Positions 1 to 9,280 of a DNA stretch of 35,415 bases are shown here, piece by piece (position 1 is the stretch's first letter; the number at the start of each line of letters is the position of its first letter). The notes under the pieces are model-generated. The model ran no database searches, was not told the origin of the DNA, and worked only from the letters and a program-made list of their open reading frames with translations. The stretch comes from Candidatus Kapaibacterium sp. Lineage in GTDB: Bacteria; Bacteroidota; Ignavibacteria; Kapaibacteriales; Kapaibacteriaceae. The stretch spans positions 1 to 35,415 of the forward strand of contig VERF01000023.1 of the NCBI GenBank assembly GCA_018882895.1, given 5' to 3'. The position numbers were made by a program, and so were the translations under genes.

Positions 1-140
1 CCGTAATCCGTAATCCGTAATCCGTAATCCGTCCTCCGTAATCCGTCCTCCGTAATCCGTCCTCCGTAATCCGTCCTCCGTAATCCGTCCTCCGTAATCC
101 GTCACCTGTCACCCGTCACCTGTCACCCGTCACCTGTCAT
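1..140. repeat. Heptanucleotide tandem repeat array (20 units)
   Basis: Twenty 7-bp units lie in perfect phase from the window edge to base 140. There are four CCGTAAT units, then five alternating CCGTCCT/CCGTAAT pairs (29-98), then CCGTCAC alternating with CTGTCAC (99-133) and a final CTGTCAT. The last base of the last unit is the first base of the stop codon of the neighbouring minus-strand gene. The array may continue to the left of the window. It has no spacers and is not a CRISPR. Function is unknown. Confidence 0.95.
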
Positions 141-1111
141 CACCACGCATACGCCTCGGGAGCTTGGCCTCCCGGACCGGGCCAGATTGCATCGAGTTCA
201 GCCAGCGTTTCGGCATCGAGGGTGATGGAAAGCGATGCAACATTCGCATCAAGTTGTTCAACCGTTCGAGGGCCGATGATGGGGCTTGTCACTCCGTCAC
301 GCTGAAGCACCCAGGCAAGGGCCACGTCAGCACATTCCAGACCGAGTTTGGCACAGAGAGCCTCGAAGCGTTCTACTTGTGGACGCAGCTTTTCGGCGGC
401 CTCGATGAGTTGCGGACGCTTGCGTCGCAGCGTGTCGGACTTCGAGAAGATGCCCGCAAGCAAGCCCCCTCCGAGCGGACTCCACGGAATCATCGCCATG
501 CCGTAGGCCTTGGCAGCGGGGATGACCTCAAGCTCGATGTGCCTGTTGCGCAGAGAATAGACACTTTGTTCACTGACCAGACCGAGGAAGTGACGACTCT
601 TGGCTATCTCGTTGGCCTGGGCCATGTTCCATGCTGCGAAGTTGCTTGAGCCAACGTACAGGATCTTCCCTTCGCGCACGAGTTGCTCCATGGCCTGCCA
701 AACTTCCTCCCATGGAGCAGACCGGTCGATATGATGCATCTGATAAAGATCGATGTGATCGGTCTTGAGTCGACGCAGCGAATCCTCACAAGCCTTCTTG
801 ATGTGATAGGCCGAGCATCCGCGGTCATTCACGCCATCGCCCATCGCACCATAGAGCTTCGTAGCAAGCACGATCTTGTCGCGCCGTGACGGATCCTGGC
901 TCAGCCAGTTGCCGATGACCTCTTCGGTGCGCCCCTTACCCTTGTCCCATCCGTACACGTTTGCCGTATCGAAGAAGTTGATCCCATGCTCCAGGGCGCG
1001 ACTCATCACAGGATAGGAGTCCTGCTCCTCGATCCAGTAACCGAAGTTCATAGTGCCAAGGCAGAGTCTGGATACTTTGACGCCAGTGCGTCCGAGGTTT
1101 ACGTAGTTCAT
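140..1111 (-). CDS. Aldo/keto reductase
   Basis: This 323-residue protein is a full-length NAD(P)H-dependent aldo/keto reductase with a (beta/alpha)8 barrel. Such enzymes reduce carbonyls in the cytoplasm; the substrate here cannot be read from sequence. The N terminus has the family's LGRTGVKVSRLCLGTMNFG start. The catalytic tetrad is visible as D48 (FFDTA), Y53 (NVYG), K85 (LATK) and H126 (DLYQMH). The C-terminal cofactor-binding segment GPRTVEQLDANV is also present. The ATG start gives the usual family length; no clear Shine-Dalgarno site precedes it. The gene is divergent from the acyltransferase gene with 47 bp between their starts, and its stop codon touches the heptamer array. The family call is firm and the substrate open. 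Confidence 0.93.
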   Translation of the reverse strand: MNYVNLGRTGVKVSRLCLGTMNFGYWIEEQDSYPVMSRALEHGINFFDTANVYGWDKGKGRTEEVIGNWLSQDPSRRDKIVLATKLYGAMGDGVNDRGCSAYHIKKACEDSLRRLKTDHIDLYQMHHIDRSAPWEEVWQAMEQLVREGKILYVGSSNFAAWNMAQANEIAKSRHFLGLVSEQSVYSLRNRHIELEVIPAAKAYGMAMIPWSPLGGGLLAGIFSKSDTLRRKRPQLIEAAEKLRPQVERFEALCAKLGLECADVALAWVLQRDGVTSPIIGPRTVEQLDANVASLSITLDAETLAELDAIWPGPGGQAPEAYAW

Positions 1112-1158
1112 GGGGTGGTGATGATGCTGTGAATGGTAAGGGAAGGTGATCTTGAATC

Positions 1159-3045
1159 ATGGCAAGCTACGAACGTGCGGTTTATGGTTTGCTTACGCTG
1201 GATAAACGTGCACGTAATGTTCCACGCTTAGTATTGAACGTGGTGAAACTAGACCGTGCGCAATTGAACGACGCCGTGCTTATGACGCGGAGTGATCTGG
1301 CGACCAGGATCGGTTTGTCAGAGGCAAATCCAGTCGTACGAATCGTCGAGAGTATCCTACGACTTGAGGCACTCAACGGCATATACTCAGCCTGCGATCG
1401 CGAGAATGTCGATGCATTCCTCGAGAGCTTCTTCTCTGTCATGCGGATCAATCGACATGTCGAAGAAAGCGATCTTGAGCACATTCCTTTGCACGGGCCA
1501 GTTGTGATCGTGGCCAATCATCCCTTTGGTGCAGTCGACGGCATGGCAATGCTCGCTAGTGTGCGCAAGCGCCGTCCTGATGCCTGCGTGATGGCAAATG
1601 ATCTGCTCAGGATCGTAAGGCCTTTGGAGGATGTCATCATTCCGGTCGATCCTATCGGCTTTGAAACGTCAGCAAAGGTCAACACTGGTGGTATCCGCAG
1701 GTGCCTTCAACACCTCGCTGAAAACAAGGCGCTCATCGTATTCCCTGCCGGTGAGGTATCATCACCACAGCACATGTCAGATGAACCTATCGACAAGCAG
1801 TGGAACTCCACCATCGCTAAGTTGATCACTCGGACTGACGCAACTGTCGTACCGGCATTCATTGCCGGACGAAACTCTGATTTGTTCTATACGCTTGGGA
1901 GAATACATCCTCGGCTGCGCACTGCGTGGCTGCCGAGAGAACTTCTTGCCAAGCGCGGCTCGTCCTTGAAACTGCACTTCGGTCGACCAATTGATAAGGT
2001 CATCATCAGAAATTGTCGGGATGCAGTGAGTTTGGCGGCGTACCTGCGAGCACACGTCTACGCACTCGGCAGCCTGCAGTCCGAGCCCAGCCGCGAACGC
2101 ACTCGGATTCATTCTAACAGTGTGCAAATAGCCGAGAGCCTGGGGTCGCAGCCTATCGCTCAGGAGATTCTGCAGCTCAGCGATCGTAGGATCTTATCCC
2201 AAGGTGGCTTTGAGCTCTACCTGATTCGCGGCGATGCGTCACCGAACATTCTGCACGAGATCGGGCGCCTTCGCGAAGTGACCTTCAGAAGCGTAGGAGA
2301 GGGAACCAACACGGCACTAGATATCGACGAGTTCGATCGTGTGTACGAACACCTGATCCTGTGGCATCCCGAAACGTCGATGATCGCCGGTGCATACCGT
2401 CTCGGCCATGGTGGGCAGTGCATCGATCGTGCCGGTGTATCCGGACTCTACATCTCGACGCTCTTTCGGATCGATGATTCGGCAAAGCAACAGCTGCGAA
2501 TGAGTCTGGAACTAGGCCGGTCGTTTGTTCGTGCGGAGTTTCAACGCCATCGTCTGCCCCTATTCCTGCTCTGGAGAGGGATCCTTACCTACTTGATCCA
2601 GCATCCCGAGATCCGACACATCATCGGACCAGTCTCTATTAGCGCCTGCTATACGACCTTGTCTCAGCAGCTAATGATCGACTTCTTTGCCAGCGAGTCA
2701 GGTGCAACATCGTTCTCAGGGCGAGTCCAAGCGCGCACACCCTTCAAACAGGCATCTCACCACGCATCTGATATCAGTGCGCTGCTCGCTCCTTGCTGCA
2801 GCGATGTGCGAATACTTGAAAGGGTCATCTCACACTTCGAGACTGAGCGCAAAGGTGTTCCGGTTCTGCTTCGCAAGTACTGGGCGCAAAGCGCCCGAAT
2901 CGTAGCCTTTAATGTCGATCCGATGTTCAGCGACGCGCTCGACGGATTCATGGTTCTCAACATCGAGGAAATGCGTTCCGAGTTGGAAGAGATGATGAAC
3001 TGCCGCATCTCAGCACCAGTCCCGGCCGAAACGCAAACGCTCTAA
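1159..3045 (+). CDS. Bifunctional acyltransferase, PlsC-like plus hemolysin-type GNAT (OlsF/GlsF-like aminolipid synthase)
   Basis: The 628-residue protein has two acyltransferase domains. Residues about 85-305 form a PlsC-type lysophospholipid O-acyltransferase with the H-X5-D variant NHPFGAVDG (H121, D127) and FPAGE (195-199) where classical PlsC has FPEGT. Residues about 345-560 match the hemolysin/OlsB-type N-acyltransferase (GNAT) pattern: LREVTFR (371-377), ETSMIAGAYRLG and a VSGLYIS segment. Known fusions with this order (OlsF and relatives in Serratia and Flavobacterium) make ornithine or glycine lipids, the C-terminal domain N-acylating the amino acid and the N-terminal domain adding the second acyl chain. 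It would act at the inner membrane. AAGGTGAT about 8 nt before the ATG is a weak Shine-Dalgarno match. The choice of amino acid cannot be told from sequence. Confidence 0.85.
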   Translation: MASYERAVYGLLTLDKRARNVPRLVLNVVKLDRAQLNDAVLMTRSDLATRIGLSEANPVVRIVESILRLEALNGIYSACDRENVDAFLESFFSVMRINRHVEESDLEHIPLHGPVVIVANHPFGAVDGMAMLASVRKRRPDACVMANDLLRIVRPLEDVIIPVDPIGFETSAKVNTGGIRRCLQHLAENKALIVFPAGEVSSPQHMSDEPIDKQWNSTIAKLITRTDATVVPAFIAGRNSDLFYTLGRIHPRLRTAWLPRELLAKRGSSLKLHFGRPIDKVIIRNCRDAVSLAAYLRAHVYALGSLQSEPSRERTRIHSNSVQIAESLGSQPIAQEILQLSDRRILSQGGFELYLIRGDASPNILHEIGRLREVTFRSVGEGTNTALDIDEFDRVYEHLILWHPETSMIAGAYRLGHGGQCIDRAGVSGLYISTLFRIDDSAKQQLRMSLELGRSFVRAEFQRHRLPLFLLWRGILTYLIQHPEIRHIIGPVSISACYTTLSQQLMIDFFASESGATSFSGRVQARTPFKQASHHASDISALLAPCCSDVRILERVISHFETERKGVPVLLRKYWAQSARIVAFNVDPMFSDALDGFMVLNIEEMRSELEEMMNCRISAPVPAETQTL

Positions 3046-3054
3046 GTAGCCCCC

Positions 3055-3062
3055 TATATTTG
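3055..3062 (+). promoter_or_regulatory. Bacteroidota-type -7 element before leuS
   Basis: TATATTTG matches the TAnnTTTG consensus exactly. It is followed by three bases (CGA) and the ATG of leuS, so the predicted transcription start is the A of ATG. No clear -33 TTTG is seen. A TTG overlapping the element is in frame and could mislead start prediction. Confidence 0.7.
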
Positions 3063-3065
3063 CGA

Positions 3066-5615
3066 ATGCACTATCCATTCGCCTCTATCGAAGAAAAATG
3101 GCAACGTCGCTGGGCCGAGAGCGAGCCGTATCGGGTCTCAAGCGACCAAACGAAGCCGAAGTACTACGTGCTGGACATGTTCCCGTATCCTTCGGGGGCC
3201 GGCCTTCACATCGGCCACCCTGAAGGGTACACGGCAACGGATATCGTAAGTCGGTTCAAGAGGATGTGCGGATTCAACGTGTTGCATCCGATGGGCTTCG
3301 ACGCGTTCGGACTTCCGACGGAGCGCTACAGCATGACGACGGGCATCCACCCATCGATCGCTACGGCCAACAACATCGCCACATTCAAGCGTCAGCTCAA
3401 CGCCATCGGCTTTGACTACGACTGGTCGCGCGAGGTCAACACAACGCTTCCGGAATATTACCGCTGGACGCAGTGGATGTTCCTTATGATGTACAATTCG
3501 TGGTTCGATCGATCGGTCGGCAAGGCGCGTCATATCGACGAACTGCCGATCCCTGCGGATGTGACGTCGGCGGCAGACATCGAGACATATCGTGATGCTC
3601 ATCGTCTTGCCTACATCGCCTACAGTCCCGTGAACTGGTGCGAAGCACTCGGCACGGTGCTGGCCAACGAAGAGGTCGACGAATGGAAGGAAAAAGGCTA
3701 CACCGTCGAGCGACGTCCAATGCGCCAATGGATGCTCCGCATCACGGAGTATGCCGAGCGTCTGCTTGAAGATCTGACACTGCTTGACTGGCCGTCGTCG
3801 ACGCTTGAAATGCAGCGCCACTGGATCGGAAAGAGTCAGGGGGCTGAGGTTCACTTCCCTGTTCAGGATCATGAGCACTCGATAACGGTTTTTACCACTC
3901 GCCCCGATACTCTCTTCGGTGCAACCTACCTGGTAGTTGCTCCGGAGCACCCGATCGTCGACCATATCGTCTCCGAGCAGCATCGCACAGAAGTGATGGC
4001 ATACCGCGAGGCAACGTCATTGAAGAGCGACCTTGAGCGTACTGAACTCAGCAAGTTCAAGACGGGTGTTTTCACCGGCGCCTACGCCATCAACCCTGCC
4101 TCTTCTCAGGCAGTGCCCGTCTGGGTGGCCGACTACGTTCTTGCTCATTACGGGACCGGTGCGATCATGGCCGTGCCCGGACATGACGAGCGCGATCATG
4201 AGTTCGCCACGAGCTTCGGGCTGCCGATCGTCCAGGTGGTCACGCCGATCGATGGGTCCAGCGTCGACCTTGCTGCGGCCGCCTTCAGCGACGAAGGCAT
4301 CGGTGTGAACTCCGAAAACGCCCATGTGAATCTCAACGGGTTGCCCACGGCCGACGCAAAGGCCGCCATCATCTTGTGGCTGGAAACTTCCGGCACCGGC
4401 AGGGGGCGCACACAGTATCGTCTGCGCGACTGGCTCTTTTCACGTCAGCGCTACTGGGGTGAGCCAATCCCGATCATGTTCTTCGAAGACGGCACCAAGC
4501 GGGCACTCGAGGCCGATGAGCTTCCGTTGCTGCTGCCCGAGGTGGCTGAGTTCAAGCCGGCCGGCACGGGCGAGTCGCCCCTTGCCACGGTCGAGTCATG
4601 GGTCAACTTTATCGACCCCAAGACCGGCAAGAAGGCTCGTCTTGAGACCAACACCATGCCGCAGTGGGCAGGATCGTGCTGGTACTATCTGCGCTATTGC
4701 GACCCGCAGAACAGTGAAACATTTTGTGATCCCGATGCAGAGCGCTACTGGATGGGCTCGACCGGCGTCGACCTCTACGTGGGAGGGGGCGAGCACGCCG
4801 TGCTGCACCTGCTCTATGCACGCTTCTGGCACAAGGTGCTGTTTGATTACGGCTATGTCACAACTCCCGAACCATTCAAGCGACTCTTCCACCAGGGCCT
4901 GATCATGGGCGAAGACGGGCGGAAGATGTCGAAGTCTCTCGGCAACGTGGTCAACCCCGATGATGTCATCCACGTGCATGGAGCCGATGCTCTGCGCTTG
5001 TATGAGATGTTCCTTGGCCCGCTCGAAGCATCAAAGCCTTGGAACACAACGGGCATCGAGGGTGTGACGCGCTTTCTGAACCGCGCATGGCGCATGATCG
5101 CCACGGAAGACTCGACTCTCTCACCTGCGGTGCAGGACGTGCCGTGCGCATCTGATGCCGAACGAGTTCTGCACGCAACCATCAAGAAGACCCGCGAAGA
5201 CGTCGAAGCATTGAGCTTCAATACCACCATCGCTCAGCTGATGATCTTCGTCAACGAATTCACGAAGCTGGACGTGCGCCCACGGTCAGCCATGATGCAG
5301 TTCGTGCAGTGCCTCGCCCCCTTCGCACCGCATATCACCGAAGAGCTATGGCAGATCCTCGGAGGCGAGGGCTCTGTGCATACCTCATCGTTCCCCGAGT
5401 TCGACGCATCGAAGCTCGTGGTCGACAACGTTGAGATCGTTGTGCAGGTCAGCTCCAAGATCCGCGGCAAGATCATCGTGCCGCTTGATGCTGATGCCGC
5501 AACCACAGGTTCACTTGCACGTCAGGACGAGAGCATCGCTCGGCATCTCGACGGCAAGGAGATCGTACGCGAGGTGTTCGTGCCGAACAAGCTCATCAAC
5601 TTCATCGTGCGCTAA
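3066..5615 (+). CDS. leuS: Leucyl-tRNA synthetase
   Basis: This 849-residue class Ia synthetase charges tRNA-Leu with leucine in the cytoplasm. The HIGH signature is HIGH at 48-51 within GAGLHIGHPEGY, and KMSKS lies at 620-624. The CP1 editing domain shows TTRPDT (277-282) and GHDERD near residue 372, so proofreading should be intact. Length is normal for bacterial LeuRS. An in-frame TTG six bases upstream falls inside the promoter element at 3055-3062, so ATG 3066 is preferred. The stop codon is followed at once by the ATG of the next gene, suggesting co-transcription with the lipoprotein and serine hydrolase. Confidence 0.98.
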   Translation: MHYPFASIEEKWQRRWAESEPYRVSSDQTKPKYYVLDMFPYPSGAGLHIGHPEGYTATDIVSRFKRMCGFNVLHPMGFDAFGLPTERYSMTTGIHPSIATANNIATFKRQLNAIGFDYDWSREVNTTLPEYYRWTQWMFLMMYNSWFDRSVGKARHIDELPIPADVTSAADIETYRDAHRLAYIAYSPVNWCEALGTVLANEEVDEWKEKGYTVERRPMRQWMLRITEYAERLLEDLTLLDWPSSTLEMQRHWIGKSQGAEVHFPVQDHEHSITVFTTRPDTLFGATYLVVAPEHPIVDHIVSEQHRTEVMAYREATSLKSDLERTELSKFKTGVFTGAYAINPASSQAVPVWVADYVLAHYGTGAIMAVPGHDERDHEFATSFGLPIVQVVTPIDGSSVDLAAAAFSDEGIGVNSENAHVNLNGLPTADAKAAIILWLETSGTGRGRTQYRLRDWLFSRQRYWGEPIPIMFFEDGTKRALEADELPLLLPEVAEFKPAGTGESPLATVESWVNFIDPKTGKKARLETNTMPQWAGSCWYYLRYCDPQNSETFCDPDAERYWMGSTGVDLYVGGGEHAVLHLLYARFWHKVLFDYGYVTTPEPFKRLFHQGLIMGEDGRKMSKSLGNVVNPDDVIHVHGADALRLYEMFLGPLEASKPWNTTGIEGVTRFLNRAWRMIATEDSTLSPAVQDVPCASDAERVLHATIKKTREDVEALSFNTTIAQLMIFVNEFTKLDVRPRSAMMQFVQCLAPFAPHITEELWQILGGEGSVHTSSFPEFDASKLVVDNVEIVVQVSSKIRGKIIVPLDADAATTGSLARQDESIARHLDGKEIVREVFVPNKLINFIVR

Positions 5616-6800
5616 ATGATGATTCTTCGACTAGCCGGAGTATTGCTTCTTGTGGTAGCATGCTCGGGTCAGGGTAACAAGGAGACATTCTGGTTTGGTG
5701 GACCGTTTCGAGTGGGTACAACGCCACTATCCACATTGCCGGAGGTCTCGGGTATGGTCTCTTCGACAGAGAATCCCGGAGTGCTGTGGATGCACAACGA
5801 CTCGGGAGACGAACCGCGCATTTTCGGCATCGTCCTGCCGGGACGCGTAGCAGCCGAAGTGCGCATCACCGGTGCCAGTCACATCGACTGGGAGGATATG
5901 GCACGCGGACCCGGCCCGCAGGCAGAGGCATCCTATCTATACCTGGCAGATATCGGCGACAATTCCGCGCGGCGCACTACGATAGTTGTTTACCGAATTC
6001 GCGAGCCGAAGATCGACACGTCATGGCAGAGCCGACGCATCAGCATCTCGGCCGATTCGGTCGAGCGCTTCGTGCTGCGCTACCCTGACGGAGCGCGTGA
6101 TGCCGAGGCATTACTGGTCGACCCGCGAACTGGCGACATCGTCATCGTCACCAAACGCGAAAATCGCTGCCGCATTTACTCTGCGCCTGCGCCACATGCG
6201 TCGGGCACCGAGCGCGTGCTCAAGCTTGAGGGCGAACTTCCGCATCAGCTTATTACGGGCGGTGACGTATCGCCTGACGGACGCAGCATTCTTTTGAAGA
6301 GTTACCACCGAGTTTGGATGTGGACGCGCGAAGCATCAACATCGCTGGCCTCGGCGATGGTCGGTTCCGGCACAAGCGTCCCCTATCAGCCGGAGCGTCA
6401 GGGTGAGGCGATCTGCTTCAGCGCCAGCGGCGACGGCTACCTAACAACGTCAGAATGCGAAGACTCGGGTCCTGCCGCAGCCATCATGCTATACCTGCGA
6501 GCCGAGAGCGCCGAGGCAGCAGCACGCCTGCGCGATGTGCGCTTGCCATCGATCAGCGCTGCTCGACTTGGTATGAGCGGCTCGCTGTATCGCATTCGCT
6601 ACACGGTGCCGGAGGTTCAGCGCATTTCGCTGAAGATCTGCAATGCCGCCATGTTCACCGTCATGGTCGTGGCCGAGGATTCGGCCGAATCCGGCATCCA
6701 GGAGCGCGACGTTAATCTCTCGAAACTTCCTGCCGGCAGCTATGCCATCGTTCTGGAGTCGACCTCTGCACGCGTCTCAACAATGCTGGAGATCAAATGA
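5616..6800 (+). CDS. Lipoprotein with SdiA-regulated/esterase-like beta-propeller features
   Basis: This 394-residue protein begins with a lipoprotein signal whose lipobox is VVAC, lipidated Cys16. The body carries repeated beta-strand segments with EVSGMV (43-48), HNDSGD (60-65), DWEDMA (91-96) and ADIGDN (111-116). These resemble periplasmic or surface proteins loosely called SdiA-regulated, NHL-like or phytase-like propellers; enzymatic activity is not established for such proteins. Mature protein would sit in the outer or inner membrane facing the periplasm. The ATG directly follows the leuS stop, and a second ATG codon is adjacent. Its TGA overlaps the next start as ATGA, indicating translational coupling to the serine hydrolase. 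I cannot name a substrate. Confidence 0.8.
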   Translation: MMILRLAGVLLLVVACSGQGNKETFWFGGPFRVGTTPLSTLPEVSGMVSSTENPGVLWMHNDSGDEPRIFGIVLPGRVAAEVRITGASHIDWEDMARGPGPQAEASYLYLADIGDNSARRTTIVVYRIREPKIDTSWQSRRISISADSVERFVLRYPDGARDAEALLVDPRTGDIVIVTKRENRCRIYSAPAPHASGTERVLKLEGELPHQLITGGDVSPDGRSILLKSYHRVWMWTREASTSLASAMVGSGTSVPYQPERQGEAICFSASGDGYLTTSECEDSGPAAAIMLYLRAESAEAAARLRDVRLPSISAARLGMSGSLYRIRYTVPEVQRISLKICNAAMFTVMVVAEDSAESGIQERDVNLSKLPAGSYAIVLESTSARVSTMLEIK

Positions 6801-8095
6801 ACATGCACGTCTGCAAGGGGCTATGTGGCATCGCCACTGCGGCCCTGACATTGCTTTTTTCGAGCGTGACGATGCAGGCCGACGATGCGGCCATGAAGCG
6901 CCGGCTTGACGATGTGTGTCGCATCATCTCAGGGTCGCCGGTGGTGTATGAGTCGACCTTCACCGCTCAGTTTCTCAAGCAGGTGCCGGCGGCCAAGCTA
7001 TCGATGCTGGTTGGACAATTGACGTCTCAGACCGGACCCTGCAACGGCATCCGCATCACCGAGAGAAGGTCGGCCTATCAAGTTGCTGCCGAAGCTTCGA
7101 CCACAAACGGCTTTTCCATTCCGGTGCTTCTTACCATCGAAGCGCAAGCCCCTTACCTGATTGCCGGATTCTTCCTGCGTCCGCCCGTGAAGGCCGTTGG
7201 CACGCTCGACTCCCTTGTCGGGAGCCTCAAAGATCTTGAAGGAAGCGTCGCGTTCACAGTAACGAATCTCAGTGGTGGCTCGGTGGTGACCTCGATCGGC
7301 AGCAGCGAGCACCTGCCCGTGGGGTCGACCTTTAAGCTATACGTCCTGGGCGAGCTGGTGCGCTCGATCGGTCGCGGCGAACGTGCCTGGACCGACATCC
7401 TTCGCATTGATTCGGCGTTTCGATCACTGCCATCGGGGCGCTTGCATACGTGGCCTCACCGTTCGCCGCTGACGTTGCACTCGCTCGCAGCGATGATGAT
7501 CTCGGAAAGTGACAACACGGCCACGGATGCGCTCATTCGGCTTCTTGGGCCCGACAAGATCGCCCAACAAATGTCGGCCATGGGACATGACCGTCCGGAT
7601 CTGAACGTACCGTTTCTGACGACGTTGCAAGCCTTTAAGCTCAAGTATGCTCCCGGCGGACTGGCTGCCGCATTCGTTTCGAAGTCAGTGGAGGAACGTC
7701 GTAGCATGCTGGCCCAGATCGACACGGCCGTTACGCATGATTCGATCGCCTTCACGATGGAGCCGACAGCCTTGGAGACCATCGAGTGGTTTGCAACAAC
7801 CTCCGAACTTACACGCGCAATGGACTGGCTCAGGCGCGATGCGATGATGAGGAAGGATGACTCCGGGCTCGAGATCCTGTCGATCAACTCCGGCGTGCCC
7901 GTCGGCAAGTCGTGGAAGCGGGTCTGCTTCAAAGGGGGCTCGGAGCCGGGCACCATCAACTTGACATATCTGCTGGAGCACGCCAACGGAACATGGTACG
8001 CCGTCAGCGGTACGTGGTTCAACAAACGCGGTGCTGTCGACGAAGCCCGTTTCGCTGGCCTCATGGAGCGAGCCATCACACTGCTGGAGAAGTAA
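6797..8095 (+). CDS. Exported serine hydrolase of the class A beta-lactamase fold
   Basis: The 432-residue protein has an N-terminal signal peptide (hydrophobic stretch about 8-25, likely cleavage after MQA). Its C-terminal half is a beta-lactamase/transpeptidase-like domain. The active-site SxxK is S177-T-F-K180, the second element is S238-D-N240, and the third is KGG (379-381) in place of KTG. The preceding 150 residues form a separate domain with no family I recognise. All three active-site boxes are intact, so it is probably an active periplasmic hydrolase, either a penicillin-interacting enzyme or a peptidase-like relative. Resistance to antibiotics cannot be inferred. The start overlaps the previous stop by 4 bp; the gene ends 3 bp from the convergent ATPase stop. 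Confidence 0.85.
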   Translation: MNMHVCKGLCGIATAALTLLFSSVTMQADDAAMKRRLDDVCRIISGSPVVYESTFTAQFLKQVPAAKLSMLVGQLTSQTGPCNGIRITERRSAYQVAAEASTTNGFSIPVLLTIEAQAPYLIAGFFLRPPVKAVGTLDSLVGSLKDLEGSVAFTVTNLSGGSVVTSIGSSEHLPVGSTFKLYVLGELVRSIGRGERAWTDILRIDSAFRSLPSGRLHTWPHRSPLTLHSLAAMMISESDNTATDALIRLLGPDKIAQQMSAMGHDRPDLNVPFLTTLQAFKLKYAPGGLAAAFVSKSVEERRSMLAQIDTAVTHDSIAFTMEPTALETIEWFATTSELTRAMDWLRRDAMMRKDDSGLEILSINSGVPVGKSWKRVCFKGGSEPGTINLTYLLEHANGTWYAVSGTWFNKRGAVDEARFAGLMERAITLLEK

Positions 8096-8098
8096 CTC

Positions 8099-9277
8099 TC
8101 AGCGTGGGGGCATGCGGCGCAGAATGAACTGGCCGAACAGGGGAACCGTGAAGTCGATAAGTCCATGCCGTGGACTGTAGATCATCCCCTTCTCGATGAG
8201 TCGACTTCGCAGAGCGGCCAGTTCCTGAAGTGATTCACCGATCGCATCGGAGACATCGGATGTTTCATACGGACCCTTGCCAAGCGCCGCCATCGTCGCC
8301 AAGTACAGACGTTCCTTCTGTGTGACACGGTCGAAGCGCACTCCAAAAAAACTCACGTCAAGCGAAGCATGGGCGATGACGCGTGCATCCTCAACGTCCC
8401 GTCGCGTGATCGGCGATTGTTGTGCGCAATTCCAAGCGTGCTTGCCCCATTCCTGCAGGAAGTATGGATATCCTTGGGTATCGTCAAGGATCAACTCAAG
8501 AGCATCTGCTTCGATCTGCACGCCCTCGGATTGCAGAGGGATGCAGATTGCATCGATCGACTCTGTTCGATTCAGCACCGACAACTCGGAAAACTCTATC
8601 ATACGCTCAGCGTAAGTTTTGGCATTGCCAATTCTCCCTCGAAGCTGCGGTAGACCAGCACCGATGAGGATGATCGGCAACTGCCGCTGCGCACATCGAT
8701 GAAGAGCTGAGATCAAGGGACCAAGCTGAGACGTGGGCACGTGCTGCAACTCATCGATCAGAAGGATGAGCGCCGTTGACGTCCTTTGCGCTGCTGTGGC
8801 GATCGTTTCCAAGAGCACAGAGAGGTCATGCTCAAGGTCACCAATGTCTGCCAAGCCTACCTCTGGCTCAATGTCGAATTGAACCTCTACATCGCTGAAC
8901 TTCAGCTTCATTGCCGAGGCAAATCCGGCAAGCGCACGAAGTCCTCTCTGAGCAAGATCCTTTGCTGATTCACGACGAGAGAATCGAACAAGGGCGAGTC
9001 GCAGTTCCGGAATCAGCGCAGCCGGTAACGATTTCTTCTCTGGTGCCTCGATCTGTACCACGATGTGACCCGTGTTCTCAGCTCTTGATCTGATCTCCTC
9101 AAGCAGTACGGTCTTTCCCACGCCTCTGAGACCAATGAGCGCGTGGTTCTTTGCTGGTCGACCCAAGACCACACGGCCGATCGACACACGCACCTCCTCC
9201 AGGATGGCATCACGCCCTGCCATTGCATATGGCCTTGTGCCTGCACCGGGCGCAAAGGGATTCAGAATTGACTCCAT
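8099..9277 (-). CDS. AAA-type ATP-binding protein with C-terminal winged helix
   Basis: The 392-residue protein is an ORC/Cdc6-like or AAA_16-type P-loop ATPase. Walker A is GLRGVGKT (49-56) and Walker B is LLIDELQ with D175-E176. The C-terminal quarter, after QKERLYLATMAALG, reads as a winged-helix domain. Related proteins are widespread as orphan ATPases, some beside mobile elements; no partner gene is visible here. Residues GRDAILEEV follow the N terminus as in other family members. ATG 9277 is preferred because it sits three bases after a perfect -7 element; the TTG two codons upstream lies inside that element. Function is unknown; DNA binding is plausible from the winged helix. Confidence 0.85.
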   Translation of the reverse strand: MESILNPFAPGAGTRPYAMAGRDAILEEVRVSIGRVVLGRPAKNHALIGLRGVGKTVLLEEIRSRAENTGHIVVQIEAPEKKSLPAALIPELRLALVRFSRRESAKDLAQRGLRALAGFASAMKLKFSDVEVQFDIEPEVGLADIGDLEHDLSVLLETIATAAQRTSTALILLIDELQHVPTSQLGPLISALHRCAQRQLPIILIGAGLPQLRGRIGNAKTYAERMIEFSELSVLNRTESIDAICIPLQSEGVQIEADALELILDDTQGYPYFLQEWGKHAWNCAQQSPITRRDVEDARVIAHASLDVSFFGVRFDRVTQKERLYLATMAALGKGPYETSDVSDAIGESLQELAALRSRLIEKGMIYSPRHGLIDFTVPLFGQFILRRMPPR

Positions 9278-9280
9278 GAC

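Noticed and set aside
1-140. CRISPR array
   Set aside because: The units are 7 bp and contiguous with no unique spacers, and there are no cas genes.
3138-3983. 281-residue minus-strand ORF
   Set aside because: It lies wholly inside leuS and is an Arg-rich shadow.
6797-8095. Antibiotic-resistance beta-lactamase
   Set aside because: The boxes fit the broad serine hydrolase fold, but KGG replaces KTG and an extra N-terminal domain is present, so a resistance role is not supported.
8099-9277. Defence system built on the AAA ATPase
   Set aside because: No effector gene is adjacent; neighbours are housekeeping genes, so there is no support beyond the ATPase itself.
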